A stretch of 64,000 nt of DNA, from NCBI RefSeq assembly GCF_014647875.1, contig NZ_BMQA01000021.1, positions 1 through 64,000 on the forward strand, written 5' to 3'. A model generated the notes under the pieces. That model did no database searches. It saw only the letters and a list, made by a program, of their open reading frames with translations, and was not told the origin of the DNA. A program made the translations under genes and the position numbers. Position 1 is the stretch's first letter, and each line of letters starts with the position of its first letter. This stretch comes from Streptomyces brasiliensis (GTDB lineage: Bacteria > Actinomycetota > Actinomycetes > Streptomycetales > Streptomycetaceae). Shown here one piece after another: positions 60,910 through 64,000 of the stretch.

Positions 60910-63492
60910 TCAGGCCGCGGTGCCCGCGTTCGCGTCGGCTGCCTGGGCCTTCAGCGCTCGCTCGACGCCCGCGCGGGACTCCGAGACCAGACGGCGCAGT
61001 GCCGCGCCGGGCTCCGCCGCGGACAGCCACGTGTCCGTCTTCGTCAGGGTCTCCTCGGAGACCTGGAGCGTCGGGTAGAGGCCGACCGCGATCTGCTGGG
61101 CGATCTCGTGGGAGCGGGAGTCCCAGATGTCCTTGAGGACCTCGAAGTACGTGTCCGCGTACGGTGCCAGCAGCTCGCGCTGGTCCCTCTGGACGAAGCC
61201 GCCGATCACCGCCTCCTGCACGGCGTTCGGCAGCTTGTCGGACTCGATGACCGACGCCCACGCCTCGGCCTTGGCCTCCGGCGTCGGACGGGCCGCGCGG
61301 GCGGTGGCCGCGTGCCGCTCTCCGGCCGCGGTCCTGTCCCGCTCGTACTCGCCCGCGATCTCCGTCTCGTCGAACCGGCCGACCGCCGCCAGGCGCTCCA
61401 CGAACGCCCAGCGCAGCTCCGTGTCGACGACCAGGCCCTCGACCGTGTGCGTGCCGTCGAGCAGGCCTTCCAGGAGGTCCAGCTGCTCCGGCGTACGAGC
61501 CGTCTGCGCGAACGCCCGTGCCCACGCCAGCTGGTGGTCGCTGCTCGGCTCGGCCGCGCGCAGGTGCGCCAGCGTGGCGTCCGTCCAGCGGGTCAGCAGG
61601 GCCTCGCGGGCGGTCGGGTCGGCGTACAGATCGATCGCCAGCTTCACCTGCCGCTGCAGCGACTGCACGACACCGATGTCGGTCTCCTTGGCGATGCCGG
61701 ACAGCACCAGGGACAGATAGTCGCGGGTGGCGAGTTCGGCGTCACGCGTCATGTCCCAGGCCGACGCCCAGCACAGGGCGCGCGGCAGGGAGGACTCGAA
61801 GTCGCCCAGGTGCTCGGTCACGAACGCCAGCGACTGCTCGTCCAGGCGGACCTTGGCGTACGACAGGTCGTCGTCGTTGAGCAGGATCACGTCCGGACGG
61901 GCCTGGCCGGCCAGCTGCGGTACGGCCGTCAGCTCGCCGTCCACGTCCAGCTCGATCCGGCCGGTGCGCAGCAGCTTGCCGCTCTCGGTGTCCAGGCTGT
62001 ACAGACCGACCGCGATGCGGTGCGGACGCAGAGTCGGCTCGCCCTTGGCGCCTGCGGGCAGGGCCGGGGCCTCCTGGTGGACCGCGAAGGAGGTGATGAC
62101 GCCGTTCGCGCCCGTCTCGATCTCCGGGCGCAGGACGTTGATGCCCGCGGTCTCCAGCCATTTCCTCGACCAGGTCTTCAGGTCGCGGCCGGAGGTCTCC
62201 TCCAGGGCGCCCAGCAGGTCGGACAGGCGCGTGTTGCCGTACGCGTGGCGCTTGAAGTAGGCCTGCACACCCTTGAAGAACTCGTCCATGCCGACGTACG
62301 CGACGAGCTGCTTGAGGACGCTCGCGCCCTTGGCGTACGTGATGCCGTCGAAGTTGACGAGCACGTCGTCGAGGTCGTTGATCTCGGCCATGATCGGGTG
62401 CGTGGACGGCAGCTGGTCCTGCCGGTACGCCCACGTCTTCATGGAGTTGGCGAACGTGGTCCAGGAGTGCGGCCAGCGCGAGCCGGGCGCGTACGCCTGG
62501 CAGGCGATGGAGGTGTAGGTGGCGAACGACTCGTTCAGCCACAGGTCGTTCCACCACTCCATGGTGACGAGGTCGCCGAACCACATGTGGGCCAGCTCGT
62601 GCAGGATCGTCTCCGCGCGCACCTCGTACGACGCGTCGGTCACCTTGGACCGGAAGACGTACTGGTCGCGGATGGTCACCGCGCCCGCGTTCTCCATCGC
62701 GCCCGCGTTGAACTCCGGCACGAACAGCTGGTCGTACTTGCCGAACGGGTACTTGTAGTCGAACTTCTCCTGGAACCAGTCGAAGCCCTGCCGGGTCACC
62801 TCGAAGATCGCGTCCGAGTCGAGGAACTCGGCGAGCGAGGGCCGGCAGTAGATGCCGAGCGGCACGCTCTGCCCGTCCTTCTCGTACACGCTGTGGACGC
62901 TGTGGTACGGCCCGACGATCAGCGCGGTGATGTACGACGAGATCCGTGGCGTCGGCTCGAAGACCCAGACGTCGTCCTTGGGCTCGGGCGTCGGGGAGTT
63001 GGACACGACGGTCCAGCCCGTCGGCGCCTTCACGGTGAACTGGAAGGTCGCCTTCAGGTCCGGCTGCTCGAACGAGGCGAAGACCCGGCGGGCGTCCGGC
63101 ACCTCGAACTGGGTGTAGAGATAGGCCTGCTCGTCCACCGGGTCGACGAAGCGGTGCAGACCCTCCCCGGTGTTGGTGTACGCGCAGTCGGCGACCACCC
63201 GCAGCGTGTTCGGGCCCTGGAGCAGGCCTGGCAGGGCGATCCGCGAGTCCGAGAAGACCTCGGCCGGGTCGAGCGGGTCGCCGTTCAGGGTCACCTCGTG
63301 GACCGTCGGGGCCACCAGGTCGATGAAGGACTCGGTGCCGGGTTCGGCGACGTCGAAGCGCACCGTGGTCACGGACCTGTAGGTTCCGCCCTCCTGCGCG
63401 CCGGAGAGGTCGAGATCGATCTCGTACGAGTCAACGGTCAGCAGCTTCGCGCGCTGCTGCGCCTCTTCGCGAGTCAGGTTTGTGCCAGGCAC
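60910..63492 (-). CDS. pepN: aminopeptidase N (M1 family)
   Basis: An 860-residue zinc metallopeptidase that removes N-terminal residues from peptides. The exopeptidase motif GAMEN is near residue 263 and the zinc-binding HELAHMWFGD (HExxH) near 297, with the downstream Glu ligand in WLNESFATY. The C-terminal ~400 residues are the helical domain. GTG start with GAGGAG upstream. Length matches Streptomyces PepN. Faces the DUF1203 gene divergently. Confidence 0.97.
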   Translation of the reverse strand: MPGTNLTREEAQQRAKLLTVDSYEIDLDLSGAQEGGTYRSVTTVRFDVAEPGTESFIDLVAPTVHEVTLNGDPLDPAEVFSDSRIALPGLLQGPNTLRVVADCAYTNTGEGLHRFVDPVDEQAYLYTQFEVPDARRVFASFEQPDLKATFQFTVKAPTGWTVVSNSPTPEPKDDVWVFEPTPRISSYITALIVGPYHSVHSVYEKDGQSVPLGIYCRPSLAEFLDSDAIFEVTRQGFDWFQEKFDYKYPFGKYDQLFVPEFNAGAMENAGAVTIRDQYVFRSKVTDASYEVRAETILHELAHMWFGDLVTMEWWNDLWLNESFATYTSIACQAYAPGSRWPHSWTTFANSMKTWAYRQDQLPSTHPIMAEINDLDDVLVNFDGITYAKGASVLKQLVAYVGMDEFFKGVQAYFKRHAYGNTRLSDLLGALEETSGRDLKTWSRKWLETAGINVLRPEIETGANGVITSFAVHQEAPALPAGAKGEPTLRPHRIAVGLYSLDTESGKLLRTGRIELDVDGELTAVPQLAGQARPDVILLNDDDLSYAKVRLDEQSLAFVTEHLGDFESSLPRALCWASAWDMTRDAELATRDYLSLVLSGIAKETDIGVVQSLQRQVKLAIDLYADPTAREALLTRWTDATLAHLRAAEPSSDHQLAWARAFAQTARTPEQLDLLEGLLDGTHTVEGLVVDTELRWAFVERLAAVGRFDETEIAGEYERDRTAAGERHAATARAARPTPEAKAEAWASVIESDKLPNAVQEAVIGGFVQRDQRELLAPYADTYFEVLKDIWDSRSHEIAQQIAVGLYPTLQVSEETLTKTDTWLSAAEPGAALRRLVSESRAGVERALKAQAADANAGTAA

Positions 63493-63604
63493 GCGGTCAT
63501 CTCCTCGTTATGTGTGGGTTGCGCCATCCTTCCATGGGATCTCCGCGGAACGCGATGTCCGGATCCCGCCGGTGGGCGGGCGTGCGGGACGCGACGCTGG
63601 CCGT

Positions 63605-64000
63605 ATGACGACGTACATCGCACGACCCATCACTCCGGAGATCCTCAAGGAGCTGCGCTCTGCTGACGACGCGGGCCGCGAGATGGTTCCCCTGGCGGAC
63701 GAGGAGGGCGGCGCCCCGCTGCGCTGCTGCCTGCGCCGCAGCGAGCCGGGCGAACGCATCGCGCTCGTCTCGTACGCCCCGCTGCGCCGCTGGGCGGCTC
63801 AGACCGGCGCGGACCCGGGTGCCTACGACGAACAGGGCCCGGTTTTCATCCACGCGGCCGAGTGCCCGGGCCCCGACACCGACCGCTACCCCTTCGCCAA
63901 CGCCCACCGGACGGTGCGGCGGTATTCGGCCGAGGGCCGCATCCTCGGCGGGCAGCTGGTCGGGACGCTCGACGACGAGGCCTTCCGCAACGCGTTCGAC
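63605..64000 (+). CDS. DUF1203 family protein, 3' end beyond the window
   Basis: An ATG opens an uninterrupted 132-codon frame that continues past the right edge. The translation (IARPITPEILKELR, EPGERIALVSYAPLRRW, GPVFIHAAECPG, YPFANAHRTVRRY) is characteristic of the DUF1203 family, whose members are about 150 residues, so about 20 residues are missing. Function unknown. Its start is about 110 bases from the divergent pepN start. Confidence 0.85.
   Translation, partial: MTTYIARPITPEILKELRSADDAGREMVPLADEEGGAPLRCCLRRSEPGERIALVSYAPLRRWAAQTGADPGAYDEQGPVFIHAAECPGPDTDRYPFANAHRTVRRYSAEGRILGGQLVGTLDDEAFRNAFD

Overview
The window is high-GC actinobacterial chromosome, almost certainly Streptomyces. 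The signs are strong third-position GC, abundant GTG and TTG starts, tight ATGA overlaps, LAxTG sortase substrates, a SpoIIE/HATPase regulator, and a conserved gene order that I recognise from memory as the S. coelicolor pepN-to-ssbB core segment (shown here reversed). No rRNA, CRISPR array, prophage or intact insertion sequence was seen. One tRNA is present (Arg-TCT, minus strand).

Layout. 1-3.0 kb is gene-poor and partly decayed: a small secreted protein, a frameshifted quinone oxidoreductase and the tRNA. 3.0-7.5 kb has a dynamin-like GTPase pair (dynA/dynB-like) and the second single-strand-binding protein ssbB. 7.8-9.9 kb has a thioester-domain sortase substrate and a lipoprotein. 10.0-12.8 kb is a complete electron chain: ferredoxin, ferredoxin reductase, cytochrome P450. 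12.9-16.6 kb holds an acetyltransferase, a membrane PP2C phosphatase/ATPase regulator, a lipoprotein and a duplicated promoter-like segment. 16.6-19.4 kb is an EttA-type ABC-F gene with a thioesterase and a hypothetical gene. 19.4-26.5 kb is an FtsX-type ABC exporter whose ATPase carries an AbrB-like tail. 26.6-28.2 kb has a truncated hemoglobin divergent from a methyltransferase.

28.2-38.9 kb is the most interesting block. A PknG-type kinase lies with GlnX-like and GlnH-like membrane sensor proteins, as in mycobacteria, but here the run also contains a PP2C phosphatase, a vWA protein, an FHA protein and a coiled-coil protein. Kinase, phosphatase and FHA protein each carry two zinc-ribbon motifs. 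I infer one signalling module that senses extracellular amino acids and passes phosphorylation to an FHA reader.

39.0-45.9 kb is the chitosan-oligosaccharide operon csnR-E-F-G-H-K with a perfect CsnR-type operator in front of csnR. 46.1-48.0 kb has an MscS channel and an HNH endonuclease. 48.1-52.4 kb is an ECF sigma factor followed by a zinc-finger/membrane fusion protein and a three-gene ABC-2 transporter, all overlapping by 4 bp. 52.6-54.9 kb has a repeat-containing 82-aa protein abutting malQ. 55-60.9 kb has a small membrane protein, a MarR regulator beside a truncated EamA gene, an ECF sigma/CU044_5270/beta-propeller operon and a decayed LysR gene. 60.9-64 kb has pepN and the start of a DUF1203 gene cut by the window edge.
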